Assembly (NCBI GenBank): GCA_009733775.1
Contig: WOGZ01000029.1
Span: 1-64,000, forward strand
Reading direction: 5' to 3'
Source of the DNA: Alectoria sarmentosa
Taxonomy: Eukaryota > Ascomycota > Lecanoromycetes > Lecanorales > Parmeliaceae
DNA: 64,000 bases
Shown here: piece after piece, positions 33,739 through 46,362 of the stretch
Layout: the number at the start of each line of letters is the position of its first letter
Position numbering within the stretch: position 1 is the first letter of the stretch
The notes under the pieces: model-generated
The model's input: only the letters and a program-made list of their open reading frames with translations
Databases searched by the model: none
What the model was told of the DNA's origin: nothing
Program-made: the position numbers and the translations under genes

Positions 33739-34925
33739 ATGTCGAACGTTCCTAAGGCGGTCATTGACCGAAACCTCACTGTTGAAGTGATTGAGTATGA
33801 CAACCAGATCGAAGATGGCAATGGCAACAGACCCATTATTGCGCGAACCCTGCAGTTCCGAGTGAGTCGGGAAATCTTGACTCAAAACTCGTCAACCTTC
33901 GCGGCAATGTTTCGCCCGTCTCATTGGAGAGAAGCCCATACAGAATTGGTCAAGCTCGAAGAGGACAGTGTTGCAAGTATGGATATTTGGTTCCGTATCC
34001 TGCATGACACTGACTTGGTCTACGATGTGCCCTTGGAAGAAATGTGGCACTTGGTGACGGCTTGCGATAAGTATCACTTCAATCTCAGCATGCTGAAGCC
34101 CTGGTTCGCGGCATGGTACCAGAAGCACGACGTTGACCAGTACTACGCAAATTGGGCTATTAAAAACAGGTACCATACTGGTCTCCTGGATCCGCGCTCC
34201 TTGCTCTATCCATGTTGGATTTTCGATCATGCGGAAGGTTTCATGAGAGCGACGCACTTCTTGAGCTACAATTCTGTTGGCCATATCACGGAATGTAACC
34301 CCACGATCCACCGAGATCTGAGGGTTGAAAACCGTGTAATCCGTAAGTCATCGCCTGACTTGAGTCTGTTTTTCAGTATTAACGCGGCGTATCAGAACAG
34401 CTCAACGCCGCAAGAGGACGGCTTCGAACAGTGATTCACAATGAGCTTTTCCGTCCAAATGAAGAGTTGCTCAAGGCATACTGCAATTGCAAGGAGATGA
34501 CTCTTTTTTGCTACGAGAAAGCCCTCTACACAATCGAGGTCTGGCCGCTCGAGCGTATACATGCAAAATCCTCCATGACGACCATCCTCGAGCGGCTGAA
34601 TAATTTCTCCTTTGAGGCCAAGAAAACTGCTTGTAGCTCTTGCCGCAGCGACTACAAGAAAACCGTGAAGGTTGCTCAAAGCACAACACGATCATATTTC
34701 GATGGCTTGTGTCTCGATTGCATGGATAAAACGAAACCCGTGACAGGAGATGCAGACATGGACTACTGGCAGCATGACACTCTGAGAGAAAACGATTTCA
34801 TGGGCCACTGCCGAAGAGGCCACCGTCAGCCCACATGGTACTTCTCTTTCATGGGACGTAAAGAGGTCAGGGACCGCTTTCTCCGCAACAAGCGAGCCAG
34901 GGAGAACGGCTGGGACTCAGATTGA
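33739..34925 (+). CDS. BTB/POZ-domain protein with C-terminal Cys motifs
   Basis: Two exons, 33739-34342 and 34396-34925, giving 377 residues. The N-terminal region has BTB/POZ features: FRVSREILTQNSSTFAAMF (about residues 39-57), then WFRILHDTDLVYDVP and LVTACDKYHFNLSM. BTB domains dimerise and often recruit Cullin-3. The C-terminal part has CSSC (about 270) and CLDC (about 295), which could bind zinc. The intron has a GTAAGT donor and closely spaced acceptors; only the one at 34395 keeps the frame into QQLNAARGRLR. It belongs to a large, mostly uncharacterised family of fungal BTB proteins. Confidence 0.8.
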
Positions 34926-37117
34926 AGTGACTTTTCTGCTGCACTACCAGTAGAATGTGGGTTTTTGGGGCGGGATACCACCTAGCTTGTCAGGTTGGTA
35001 GACATCTTGTCCCGGCGTGATTGGTGTGGGGCGGCCTGGCGCGAAGTCTTTGTTCATGAAGGCTCAACGCCTGCGCACATAGAAGTGAGAGAGATTAAGG
35101 TCTGTCGTCGGCTTGGTGATCGCGGCGTTGGTTCAAAGAAGGCTTCCTACGTCTTGTGTGAGATCTTTAGTACGAGGATAGGTACTGCACTTAAGAGGGA
35201 CCTCTAAAACAAGATGCGCTGCATGAGGCAGATATCCGTCATCTTGAAGAAAGCAGATTCTGCCCTCGAAGATAAAGAGTTCACATTAATTGCCGTGCAC
35301 ACTGCGCAAGTCAGTAGTCTCAACGAAACGTTGGTTGAGGGAAGAAAAAGCAGCTCATCCTCCTGGCCATTAAACTCCACTGATTGTCACACGATGGGCT
35401 TCATTCCCAATTGCTTTGCTCCTAGAATCATCTGACCAGTCGACTTCGTGTCATGCATGGGCTTCTTTCCCTCATTGTGCTCCCTAGGCTTGGCTAAGGA
35501 GTTGAGTCTGTCTCTTGACAGTGGCATGCTGACTCGGAAACTATCATCAGGCAACAACGTCGGGCCCGTCGTGTTCAACTGTGAATCACGATTGCTCAAA
35601 GGGGTCCGTATCGCGAGCGCACGTCGGGGTTCAAGCCCAACAAATACAAATTCATCGATACCCAGCTACCCGCGCGCACGAGAACGAATGGCTTATCGGT
35701 ACCCTGAAGGTAATCATTAGGATAGGGCAGAAGCCGCAATGTCGTTTTGAAGGCATGGGGGGAAGATAAGGCCGCCAGCGCTGAGAAGACAAAGGAGTAT
35801 CTACTGGCCAAGCAGGCCTGCAAACACCTCATATTGATGCGGCTGAAGCCCACCGGACGAGACCGAAAGCCCAAGGCGTCCGTTCTCAAAATCCACTTTC
35901 ATCACCTTCAGACTGGGAAGCTCTCGATGAAGGATAGCGCCGCCCGCACGGATATGGCCCCATTGGTCCTCCACAGCGACCGATCCCTCCCTGCGTGAGT
36001 AGTCCTTATGTGGTATTCTGCAAATATAAGTATTGGCGTTAACCAGGATTTCTCAGGCCCGCCCAGGCCGTGTCATCGTCCCCTTGCTCGCGTTCTTGCG
36101 GCAAAGCAATCGTCAAGATGCCGCCTGGTCCCACAGTCGGCGAAGATCTGGCGAACATGGAGAAGGAAGACGAGGGAGCCAAGGAGAGTATGGAGAAGGT
36201 ATTCGCGCCCGTACGCTCAGGTCTGGGACGTGAGCAAAGGCAGGAACAAGTGCTCAGTGTTACAAGCTGAAAGCAGGCGGCAGAGAGAAAATTTTAGACG
36301 ACAGCTTTCTGCTCTCAAGCTGGAGGCTACAAGTCAGACGAAGAAGGGATTGGGGTTATATTTATGACTAGGTATTCACTATTCAGTTTGGAAACATTGT
36401 GATTCGCCATTTCAACAAATTTGAGCGGTAATTACTTTGATACGAGCAGTCCGAGCGTGGGTTTTGGGCATCTTTGCATTTGAAACAAACTAAGATAGCA
36501 TGATTAGCATGATTGCAACCCGATTTTTTGCTTGACTTTTGCGTCTTCGGTGGTAAGACTGCTTCAGACTGTGATGATATGTCTCCGAATTCCTCCATAA
36601 GCTCCCGGGCTGCCTGGCGAGAAGGAAAAAAGGAAGAAAGAAATTCATTGCTTTACTTACCTTACTTTAGTTTACGAGGTTACCTTACCTACCAGGAGCT
36701 AAGGTACCTAGAGTAAGACGCTAAGTTGCTTACATTTAGTATTTAGTTTGTACGCTAGAATCAACCCCGCCACTGCCACCTATTCACTCAAGACCTTCCA
36801 AATTCCAACCCATCCCTCATCATCCATCATCCATCATTTCTCTTTTCCTATTTTTCCATACCAGCAGAATCTCCATCTCGGACCAGGAGACCTTTCGTTC
36901 ATCTACCACTGTGAAAAGGAGCCAGCTGGTGGAGTCTCCCCAAGGACCCCAAAATTCCGGGATTTCGATCTATCTAGGTCAGGTCGCTGGACCCTTTCGC
37001 TGCCCAACACAGCCACTTGCTTCCGGACAGCCTGGATTTTCTTTGTTCTTTCCATCGCGTTCTCTGCTGTGAGCAAGGCCAGGCTTACTACATACAAAAC
37101 TCTCCCGTAGCCCGGCT
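34926..37117. other. Gene-poor region
   Basis: About 2.2 kb. Frames at 35747-35998 and 36070-36270 could be joined by a GTGAGT donor at about 35995 and a CAG near 36057, giving a Lys/Glu-rich hypothetical product, but I see no domain and the reading frame choice is ambiguous. The stretch just before 37118 is CT-rich and is likely promoter and 5' UTR. Confidence 0.4.
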
Positions 37118-38397
37118 ATGTCCCGTCGCGACCGTGACCCACGAGACGATCGTGATCGTCGAAGAGCAGACAGAGGAGGCCGCGAAGAACCTGTCCCCGC
37201 CCCCCAGAGAGAAAGACCAAGGCCATCCAAGCCAAGGCAAGACGCCTTGAATGAGTTTTTCGTTAGTGGCGAGGGCATTCATCGCGAAGTCTTGCAGCGA
37301 GAGATCTGCAAATATCTTGGACCCGAGGCTTACTCGAGGCCCTCAACTTACAATGTTTGATGACGTGCTTAATAGCGACGAGATCATCCACTGACCTCCA
37401 TTCAGGGAAATAACGGTTATGTTATCACTGCGGTCCGACCATTTACATCAGTCAGTTTGACCCCTTCCAGCTATTGCTCCGATCGTTTGCTAATACATTT
37501 TGACAACCAACAGAAGATGTTAGATGATCTAATCGAACTTTCCAACTCATACGCCGCGGAGAACCGTGAAATGAGAAAAAGGGGCCAAGGTGAGAGATTG
37601 TCAGCTGGACCCACGATTCACGTAACTAAGCGCTTCAAGACATATCCTACGGAGAATCCGAGACCAGTCGGCGTCAGGAACTAAGGACAGGTGCAGAAGA
37701 TCCTCCGTATCCAGAACGTTTTCCATCCCAACCCACATACGCCGTGCCTCCTCCACAACCTCCATACTCGACTGGGGCTGGATCTGCCGCATATCCAGGA
37801 TCCGTGTATCCGTCAGGATCCAGCTATCAACCAGGCCCAAGCTATCCAGCAACGTCAGGCTATCTAACCCCGGGACATCTTGCTTCTATCAGACCTAGCA
37901 CCAATGATTCGAACTATACCTACGGAGATGAGTATACCAATTCAGGTCCATCATACAGGCAAGCACCCACATATCCAAGTGCAGGAGGATACAGGGACCC
38001 CAGAGAGGAACCGAGGGCGTATTCCAGAGCAGATCCTAGGGATCCCAGGATGGATCCCAGAGATCCTAGGCTGGATCCCAGAGACCTCAGGATGGATCCC
38101 AGAGACCCCAGGATGGACCCCAGAGACCCCAGATTAGATACACGCCAGGATCCCAGAACCATACCTAGCTATCCTTCCTACGTGACTTCGCCTGGGGATG
38201 TGTCAATGCATGGAGCTGTCGATGATCCTAGAAACTATGACTATGTTTCCGCAATACCACCCCTCCAGTCTGGTAGAGGTGGGTCTTTTGCTCCGCCTGG
38301 AGTTGTGCCACGTGGATACGACCCTCGTGACTCCCCTCAAATGAGAGATGGCTACAGGACCGAGCCCATCCGGGAGGAACGTCGTCCTCGAAGATAG
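37118..38397 (+). CDS. RfeG-like protein with Asp-Pro-Arg repeats
   Basis: At least four exons: 37118-37354, 37406-37450, 37514 to about 37591, and about 37690-38397. The N-terminus is charged (RRDRDPRDD). The conserved core, NEFFVSGEGIHREVLQREIC, continues as KYLGPEAYSRPSTYN, GNNGYVITAVRPFTS (exon 2) and KMLDDLIELSNSYAAENREM (exon 3). It matches a Pezizomycotina family labelled 'transcription factor RfeG'; DNA binding is not shown by sequence. Intron 2 has an excellent branch point (TGCTAATAC). The last intron is uncertain: GTGAGA at about 37592 to ACAG at about 37690, or GTAACT at about 37623 to TCAG, both keep frame. The C-terminal half is Pro/Tyr-rich and contains five 7-residue DPRDPRM-type repeats near 38026-38150. 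Confidence 0.72.
38032..38150 (+). repeat. 21-base tandem repeats inside RfeG-like gene
   Basis: About five copies of a GATCCCAG-rich 21-base unit coding for DPRDPRM/L. The length is a whole number of codons, so copy number can change without breaking the frame. Confidence 0.85.
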
Positions 38398-40111
38398 GAT
38401 GACACGATTTCTCTAGCCTTGCCGGATCCTGCCCAAATGCTATTTTGTCCCCATCTCCAGGAAATTATCTATGGCGTTGTTCCCACCAAACTACCTCAGC
38501 CGTTAGACGCCCGAACCCCCTTTGTGACCGTCTCAATGGGAGTGTCCTTTCTGGCTCCCAAGAATCTCATATATTATTTGGTATCCAGATCTCGAGACCA
38601 TCAGCAAACGGATCGTTAGAGTTAGAAGGTTCTGCGGCTTTACCTCTTTGACAACAAGTTCCTGGATCTTTCCGACTGTCTCTGTGATTGAGAGTCCATT
38701 AATTATAGCTGTGATCTGGCCATTGGCAGCTTGCGGTCCACTCACAGAATCTCCTTATGGTCCGAGGCTGGTTCATTCGAAATCTCAGATCCTACATTTT
38801 GTATATGCGCGATGTCGTTTGTTCATGCCGGATATGTATTTTTTCCAGGTGAATGTTTCGTGGCTCGCGTTCACGCAAGGACCGAGCTCAATTTACAAGG
38901 AAACCGGAATCGTTTCGGGAGGCTGGAAATTCATCGAAGATTGTTTGTAGGCTATGGTTCACGGCCGCACTAATGGGAGGATATCTGATCTCGCCCTGCT
39001 TTGATGATTCTTTGGCTACACCCCTTACCTAATGGCCTTGGATACCATATACAGCAGTGATCTTGCTTGCACCTTTCTCTTTTCAGTTGTGCCTTGCCGG
39101 GGTTGGGAAAAGCTGCTGAATGATTCCTGAAGAAACAAAACTCTCCACTAATGACTGACAACCTGGCGACTGCGCTGCTGTGTCAGGAATGTGAGACCGA
39201 GTCAAGGCTCCTCGACCATGCTTCGGACTACCGGAAGGGCCTGGACCTTGCTCAGCGGACGAATTATTTTGCGTTGCAACGTGTCATGGACTGGCATCTC
39301 ATGGACAGTGCAGGCGGCCGCCTGCTCTAGAAATGCGTCCTTCAAAGGCACAGATTCCCTGGATGGTCTGAACGAAAAGGGACGATGGATCTACTCGTGA
39401 CCAGGACTAGGAGCTTTCTTCGTGGATATAGTCCTTTCCGTTCGAATCATGGTTTATTTCTTGAACTCAAGGCTGGCGAGTTGGATATGACATGCTTTGC
39501 ATTGCTATGTATGCTTTTGATATCTCTGTCGGAAGGATTCACTCTCGCAGCTGGTGGACCAAACAGAGATCAATGTGGGCATTATCGCCAGGTAACCTGT
39601 TCCAGGACGAGGAGGTCGTACATCCTGAGTCTGAGCCAATTGTTTTTGCCTTGGCTGAGCCTTCTCCTGAATGACCCAGTCCCCAGATCTCACGGCAATC
39701 TTTTGGTTTTCCCCATAGTCCGCTAAAATGGCCGTAAATATACGGCTTGCCTAATATTAGCATAATCACAGCACTCTTCTGCCGCCTCATGTAGAAGATT
39801 GCCACAAACTTAAACATAGTCGGCCCCTCTCACCCCTCAACTCACTCATGACTGCCTCACCGTAATAAAGCAGGCGTAATTGGGTGACTATCACACCAAT
39901 CAGGTGGTAGCTCTTTGCCAAGCAGCCATACACCCCTCCCTATACCACTCATTTGATTACGCAGTTGTTTTCAACGGCTACATCACCGTGCACAAATGAC
40001 TACCATGCCCTGAACGATTCCTATCTTGTTCAGAAGTATTCATCTCTAAATTATTGCACAAGACATTCTGCTAACCCCCGACCCTCGCCCACAAGTCACA
40101 CAAAAAGCAAT
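38398..40111. other. Gene-poor region
   Basis: About 1.7 kb with short frames only and no domain. The last part is the presumed promoter of the DUF8035-type gene. Confidence 0.45.
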
Positions 40112-42477
40112 ATGTCACGGCGAAGCTATCCTGCGAGTGAGATCTACGAAGAGCGCGAACGCGATTACTACCCTCCCAGCGGCCATGGCCGACGTACTGT
40201 ATACGACGAGGAGGTTGAGATACGGGAGCGTCGGCGAGTGCCAGAGCGGGAACCAGAATTCCTTCGAGAAGACTACGGCCGGCGGGAAGCTGGACCGCTA
40301 GTTTTGCGAGAAGAAAAGAGAGAACGCTCACGTGAGAGACCACGACGCAGAGAATTCGAAGCGGACGAGGTAATTGTTGCCAAAGGACCAAGAGAGAAGG
40401 AAAAACCAAGAGAGAGGGAGTTTGTGGAGGATGAGGTGATTGTTGCCAGGGGCCTTCCTAGAGAACGTGAGAGACCTCGAGAGAGAGAATTTGTGGAACG
40501 GGAGGAAATCGATAGGGAGATAGCCTACAGGCCTAGGGGAGCTCCTGTGGCGACGGAGAGGGAGGAGTACGTCTACCGTCGAGCAGAACCAGCACCTCTA
40601 CCGCCACAGCAGGTTCGTCAGGAACGAGAGGAGTACGTTTTTCGGGCGCCTGTGATAAGAGAAACGAGTCCCGCAAGGACAGAAATATCTATCAAGGAAA
40701 GAGAGAGGGAGAGGCCCCGAGAGAGGGACTATAGGGAGGAGGAGATCATCATCAGACGGGACGAGAGGGAGAGGGAGAGGGAGAGGCCCCGAGAGAGGGA
40801 CTACAGGGAGGAGGAGATCATCATTAGACGGGACGAGAAGGAGAGAGAGAGGCCGCGAGAGAGGGGTTTCAGGGATGAGGAAATTATCATCAAGAGGGAT
40901 GAAAGGTCCAGGGGACCGCCTAGAGAGAGAGAAAGAGGCGGCTTCGAGAAAGAAGAGATTATCATCTCAGATCGTGATAGAAGAAGGCCGCGGGCAGCAA
41001 GCTATGAAAGGGAGAGTCTTACTGTCAGCAAAGGCGAACGAGAGCGACCACGTGCACGATCAAGAGGTGATTTCAGGGAAGATGAGCAGATCATTGTCCG
41101 CCGCGACGAGGGTCGATCCAGGGCAGGATCTAGGGGTTTTAGAGAAGATGAGCAGATCATAGTCCGCCGCGACGAAGGACGATCCAGGGCAGGATCTAGA
41201 GGTGGCTTCAGGGAAGAAGATATCACCATACGGCGAGGCGAGAGAGATAGGGAAAGGCCCCGTGAGAGACCCCGTGAGAAATCCAGAGAGAGGGATTACG
41301 ATGACATTATCTTCCGGCATGACGAATACAAAGGACGACATGAGGACCAAATCATTATCAGGCGGAATGAGAGATCACCCTCTCCCGAACCTGAACCTGA
41401 ACCTGAACCTGAACCTGTTCGAGAGCCGGAACCCGTCCGAGATCTGGGACCCGTCCGAGCCCCGCCAATCGTCCAAGAAATCATAACCCATCACAGACAC
41501 ATAGACCACGGTAAGCTGCTTCTGAGTCCTGGCTGTTCATTCGCTCAGAGCACTTAGGTTTCGAGCGAGCACCCGAGCCACCGCGTGCGAGAACTCCACC
41601 ACGCCCAAGATCCCCTTCTCCAGCTCCTGTGCGTGACGAGCGGATTGAGATTCGTCAGAGGTAGGCTATACGTATATCTAGGGTGTTGGCTCTGCTGACT
41701 ACTGATCGTTTTCACAGTGGTATTCGTAATGGCCGTCACTATGACGAAGACCTAGTCTTCCAACGCGAAGCACCACGCGCGAGGACTCCACCTCGCCCCA
41801 GATCTCCATCTCCAGCTCCAGTGCGCGACGAGCGGATAGAGATTCGTCAGAGGTGAGCATTGTATACTCCTAAAATGTAATTTGACTAAGACTGGCCGTT
41901 ATAGTGGCTCTCGAAACGGTCAGCACTACGATGAAGACATTATCTTCGAACGCGAAACTGGTGGTCGTCGTGCCTTAGGTGGTGTCCGTCGTAGCGAGCG
42001 CCGTGAAGAAGAAGAAGTCCGTGAACTTGCTATTATCGACACTAGAGACAGAGGAAGACGATTCGAAGCAGAGAAGTCTAAGAAAGATAGAATGTGGACT
42101 GAGATTACAAAGGATCTCGTTAGCGAGGAAGCTATTAAGGAAGTTGGCTATGAATTTGAGGAGACTGACGAATTCTATTACGTGATGGAGTATCTGCGCT
42201 ACGTAAGTGCCTGTCTCTTGCTTCCTCCCTTCACTTTCTCAAACAGCTCTCCTGCTGACGACTACCCACACAGGAGGACGTTCTTCGCCTTGTCGAACTG
42301 ACCGAGGACATCAAACGTGATCGCCGGGAACGCATCCGTGAGATTCAAGCTGAGCGAGAATTTGTCGAACGACCCCGGAGACCGTTAGCACTCCCACCAG
42401 CACCACCGCCGTGGGACGAAGAGCGTGTGGTTGAGAGGGAGATCATTTACGACCGTGGACTACGCAGATATCGCTGA
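40112..42477 (+). CDS. DUF8035-type protein with Arg/Glu repeats
   Basis: Five exons, 40112-41510, 41558-41660, 41718-41852, 41905-42202 and 42274-42477, giving 712 residues. Exon 1 is a long, highly charged repeat region (many variants of RPRERDYREEEIIIRRDE) ending in a PE repeat (PEPEPEPEP). Exons 2-4 carry SPAPVRDERIEIRQR and NGxHYDED blocks that are duplicated. The conserved C-terminal domain in exons 4-5 starts MWTEITKDLVSEEAIKEVGY, continues EFEETDEFYYVMEYLRY and LRLVELTEDIKRDRRERI, and matches the fungal family I know as DUF8035. The function is unknown; the low-complexity Arg/Glu composition resembles RNA-associated or condensate-forming proteins, but that is only a resemblance. Confidence 0.82.
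40690..40960 (+). repeat. Coding tandem repeats (Arg/Glu units)
   Basis: Three successive copies of a roughly 75-90 base unit coding for ERPRERDYREEEIIIRRDE-like blocks. The first two are nearly identical, the third has diverged. Confidence 0.8.
41570..41955 (+). repeat. Tandem duplication spanning an exon-intron-exon unit
   Basis: The block PRARTPPRPRSPSPAPVRDE plus RIEIRQR, an intron in phase 2, and SG-x-RNG-x-HYDED occurs twice in a row (about 41578-41770 and 41773-41955). The intron sits at the same place in both copies. Confidence 0.85.
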
Positions 42478-42939
42478 TATACAGGCCGGCAACATGTGGC
42501 TAAGATCGAATGCAGAGGGAAGGGGATATGTGAGCAGAGTAGAGCGAAGAACATAGGAATGATCGATGATGGGATGATGGATGTGATATGAGAGAGATGA
42601 ATGGCATGGCAATGGTGTTGTGTAATAGCCCATATCTTCTTTTCTACATAGCTTGCTGTGTTCGGACTGGTTAGATGACGAATAACGAATATGCATACGA
42701 GTACTTCCTGTCTCCGACCATCATGGATCTGAATCGTATCAGTCATCGTTGTCAAAATCTTACTCAAGCGCGGCCAAAACTCAGAGAAGCGCCAAGGGTT
42801 TAAGTACCACCAACGATTCAAGGATTAGATTATGCTCACACGTCAGTTGAACAATTGTAGGATTATGTGAAAAAAGCCATCAAATCAAACACTCGTCCAT
42901 GCTTTTCAAGCTCTCCAATGAGTTGCATGGCTTATAGCC
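42478..42939. other. Intergenic
   Basis: 3' region of the DUF8035-type gene and promoter of the GRAM-TBC gene, both on the plus strand. No gene seen. Confidence 0.5.
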
Positions 42940-45900
42940 ATGTTCGCGCTCAATTCGCTCGTTCAAAAGGCCCAATCACTCATTGATCCCTTAGCATCAC
43001 CGAGCTCTAAAAACTCCGATGGGAGTTCTTCAAAGGCCGCTCTCTTTCGCCTCCAATTCCGCCTTCCAGACTCCCAGACGCCACGGCATGAGATCACCGC
43101 GGAGCTGTCCCTGTCTGCACCATACAGCTCACGAGCTTCAGCCCAAGGGCCAAGTGAGAAGCAGAAACCACATGAGCAAGGGAATACATACGTGGGGAAA
43201 CTGCATCTGAGCGAAAGTTTCTTATGCTTCTCCACGCAGCCTACCAGCTTCCATCCCAGTGCAAGCACGCAGGCATCAAGCGCGTTCACCGGCCAGACAC
43301 AAGGAGCGGGACCTGCAGCTAATGGATTTACCCTACCACTGTGTGCTATTCGAAGGGTGGAGCGGCTCCAAACGCCCAACAGCCTATTTGCATTGGCAAT
43401 TACGACATGGAATGGGTTCACTACCCTCTCGGGCAGGCAGGGTAACCCAAGCGACGCTCAACGCTTCACAGTACAGCTCGCAGGTAGCAGACAAGCTTCG
43501 GAACGCTTTTGTGATGGACTGAAGAAGGGCTTGAGGGACGCTGTCAAAGAAGTGGAGAATCTGAAAGCAGTAATTGGCGAATGTTATTCCGAGTATCTGC
43601 TGTCTGGAGCCAACAAATTGGAGCGGGAAAATGCTATGTTGGTAAACGGATTAAAGGAGCCACCAGACGCAGGTCTGGGTATGGTATTCAGATATCCAGG
43701 TGATGCAAAGAAATTGAGGGAGCAGAGTAAGATGAGACTGTGGAGAGAATATCTCCGAGGTAGGTAGGAAGCCTTCAACGGCACGGCAAAGACTGACCTG
43801 TGGTCAGATAACGGCCGAAATGCTACACTCATCCGGCAGCCTACATTCCATAAGCTGATCAGAGTTGGCCTCCCAAACCGCCTTCGTGGAGAAGTTTGGG
43901 AGCTCACATCGGGATCTTTGTATATCCGGCTCCAGAAACCCAAATTGTTCACAGACACGCTATCGAAGTTCTCTGGACGTGAATCCTTGGCCATCGACGA
44001 GATCGAGAAGGACCTTAATCGGAGCTTGCCGGAATATCCTGGGTTCCAGAGCGAAGAAGGTATCGGACGTCTAAGACGGGTCTTGACTGCTTACAGCTGG
44101 ATCAATGAAGAAGTGGGCTACTGCCAAGCTATGAACATCGTGGTTGCAGCACTTCTCATGTAAGATACAGATCTCGGAAAGGTGGCTACTGCTAACGAGC
44201 TCAGCTATATGTCTGAATCGCAAGCCTTTTTCCTGCTTTCTGTTTTATGTGATCGACTTTTGCCAGGCTACTACTCTACAACCATGTACGGTACGCTCTT
44301 AGACCAACGAGTGTTCGAATCTTTAGTCGAGAAGACAATGCCGATACTCTGGGAGCACCTTGTCAAGTCGGATGTACAGCTATCTGTGGTATCCTTACCT
44401 TGGTTTCTTTCCCTTTATATTAACTCTATGCCTTTAATATTTGCATTTCGAGTTCTCGATGTCTTTTTCTTGGAGGGTCCGAAGGTGCTATTTCAAGTCG
44501 GCCTCGCCATCTTGAGGATCAATGGAGAGAACCTTCTGGACATCACTGATGATGGTGCATTTATATCAATACTCAAAACTTACTTCTCGCGCTTAGAAGA
44601 ATCGGCACATCCAAAGTCGGAAAATCAGAAGCTTCGCTCCGTGACCAAGTTTCAAGAACTCATGGTAGTTGCCTTCAAAGAGTTTGCAGGTATCACTCAA
44701 GGCATGATATCCGAGCAACGGGCAAAACACAAAGATGCCGTGCTTGACAGTATTGAGAGTTTTGCCAAGAGGACGTCGATTCGAAATCTGGGACCTGAGA
44801 GCAAGCGTTTGAGCATGGACGATCTGGGCTTCCTCTACGATCGATTCTATGGCATACTGTACGAGAGGGAGCAACGTATGCAAGTCATGAGGGAAGATAA
44901 TGACCGACGGGCCAAAGATAGTAATGACAAGGCTACAGAACTCATTATTGGCATTCCTGGTAATTCTAGCATTGAGATGGGTCGAGTAGGGCTAGGACCC
45001 AGCCCGACTTTGATGAATTACGATGGTTTCAGGGAGTTTTTAGCCGGCATCACGCGGTGGGCTATCACAGATGCACCGACACCCCACAAGGATTCTGCAT
45101 CCGAGAGGTCGAGTAGCATGTATTCTGGGCACAGCGGCAGAGGGCGTAGCCTTTCGTTGTCGCCATGGGGAGGAGGCAACTCCGAGCCTGCAGACCACGA
45201 CTTCATGCAACGGCTGTATGGAAAGTGGAACAAGGACGATAATGACGGCTTGAGCCTGCAGGATGTGGTCACCGGTCTTGCACGCGTCAAAGGTACAACA
45301 GACATCATAAATAGCATTAGCTATTTTTTCGATTTGTACGATGATAGTCATGATGGCAAAGTCGACAGAGAAGGAATCTTACGTATTTCGGAAGCCTTGC
45401 TCTTCCTAACGCGGAGAGGCCTTGGAGGTAGCCCAGCACCATCGTCCATCTCGATCGCTTCCACTCTTGACGATGGGATAGACCCGAAAAGCTCAAGTGC
45501 AGATGAAAGATTCCTCTCCAGTGTCAGTGCCTTCATCCGTCGCTGTTTCGAATATGCGGACCCCGACCATCCCCAGAACCAAAACGTCATCACCTCCTCT
45601 CCTGATACCGACCTAGACGCCAGTATGGAAAACTTCACAGTTGGCGACTCCGACTCTGAAGAAGACCTCCTTGACCTTGGTCCCCAGCGCACGTCCCCTC
45701 AACAATATTCGCCTTCGAATTTACCACCTACCGCATTACCTCGCCGCACCTCGTCTTTAAGCCACACCCAGTCTAAATCCGTATTCAAGCGATCCGCGAA
45801 CATCGCCCTCGATCCATCCAACCCTCTCCATATCACCCTCCCAACCTTCCGCATGGTAATTCTCGCCGATGATCTGCTCCAACAATTCTTTGAATCCGCT

Positions 45901-46362
45901 TTCCCAGCCTCCTTCCACCTTTCGGACCATCCAGCACATTCACCGTCGCAGACACCGTTGACGACTTTCTCCTCGCCCACGCCCGTCCTGCCTGCTGCAC
46001 CTCGCGGTGGTATCGTGCCACCTGCCAAGGGATTGAGAGGGGTGTTGGACAACATCGTGAGCGATGGCATGAGAGTAGCGGGCGAAGTCCGCAAGAGGGT
46101 AGACGAAGCGCAGAGAGAGATGGAGAGGAGTGCGTTGCAACGCTCTGAAACTGATCTAGACGACGAAGAAGACAAAGGAGCGTATGGCGGAGAGGTGGAT
46201 AGAAGGAGCGTGAGAGAGGGTGACAGAGACTTATTGGAGGGTGAGGAGGCGGTTGTAGGAGTTGGCAATCATGGGAGTCTGCAGGTAGAGGGAGATCTGC
46301 TGGGGGGCATGGATGCAAAGGCTGGCTCTGAAGGGAAGGGAAGGGTTGAGTTCGAGCGATAG
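42940..46362 (+). CDS. GRAM-TBC-EF-hand RabGAP (Gyp2/Mdr1 type)
   Basis: Three exons, 42940-43759, 43808-44159 and 44205-46362, giving 1109 residues. Order of parts: a GRAM-like domain (GKLHLSESFLCFSTQ, about residues 85-190), a linker helix, and the TBC domain (GLPNRLRGEVWELTSG onward, about 295-510). The Arg finger is in IEKDLNRS (Arg345) and the Gln finger in GYCQAMN (Gln380), so it should be active. Two EF-hand-like loops follow (KDDNDGLSLQDV and DDSHDGKVDREG), then a disordered Ser/Pro-rich and acidic tail. This layout matches yeast Gyp2/Mdr1 and human TBC1D8/9. It turns off Rab GTPases on membranes; the GRAM part probably binds membrane lipids. Intron 2 interrupts the conserved VVAALLI/YMSESQAFF joint. 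Confidence 0.93.

Noticed and set aside
35620..35645. Second B-box-like string (GGGTTCAAGCCC)
   Set aside because: No cloverleaf can be drawn around it.
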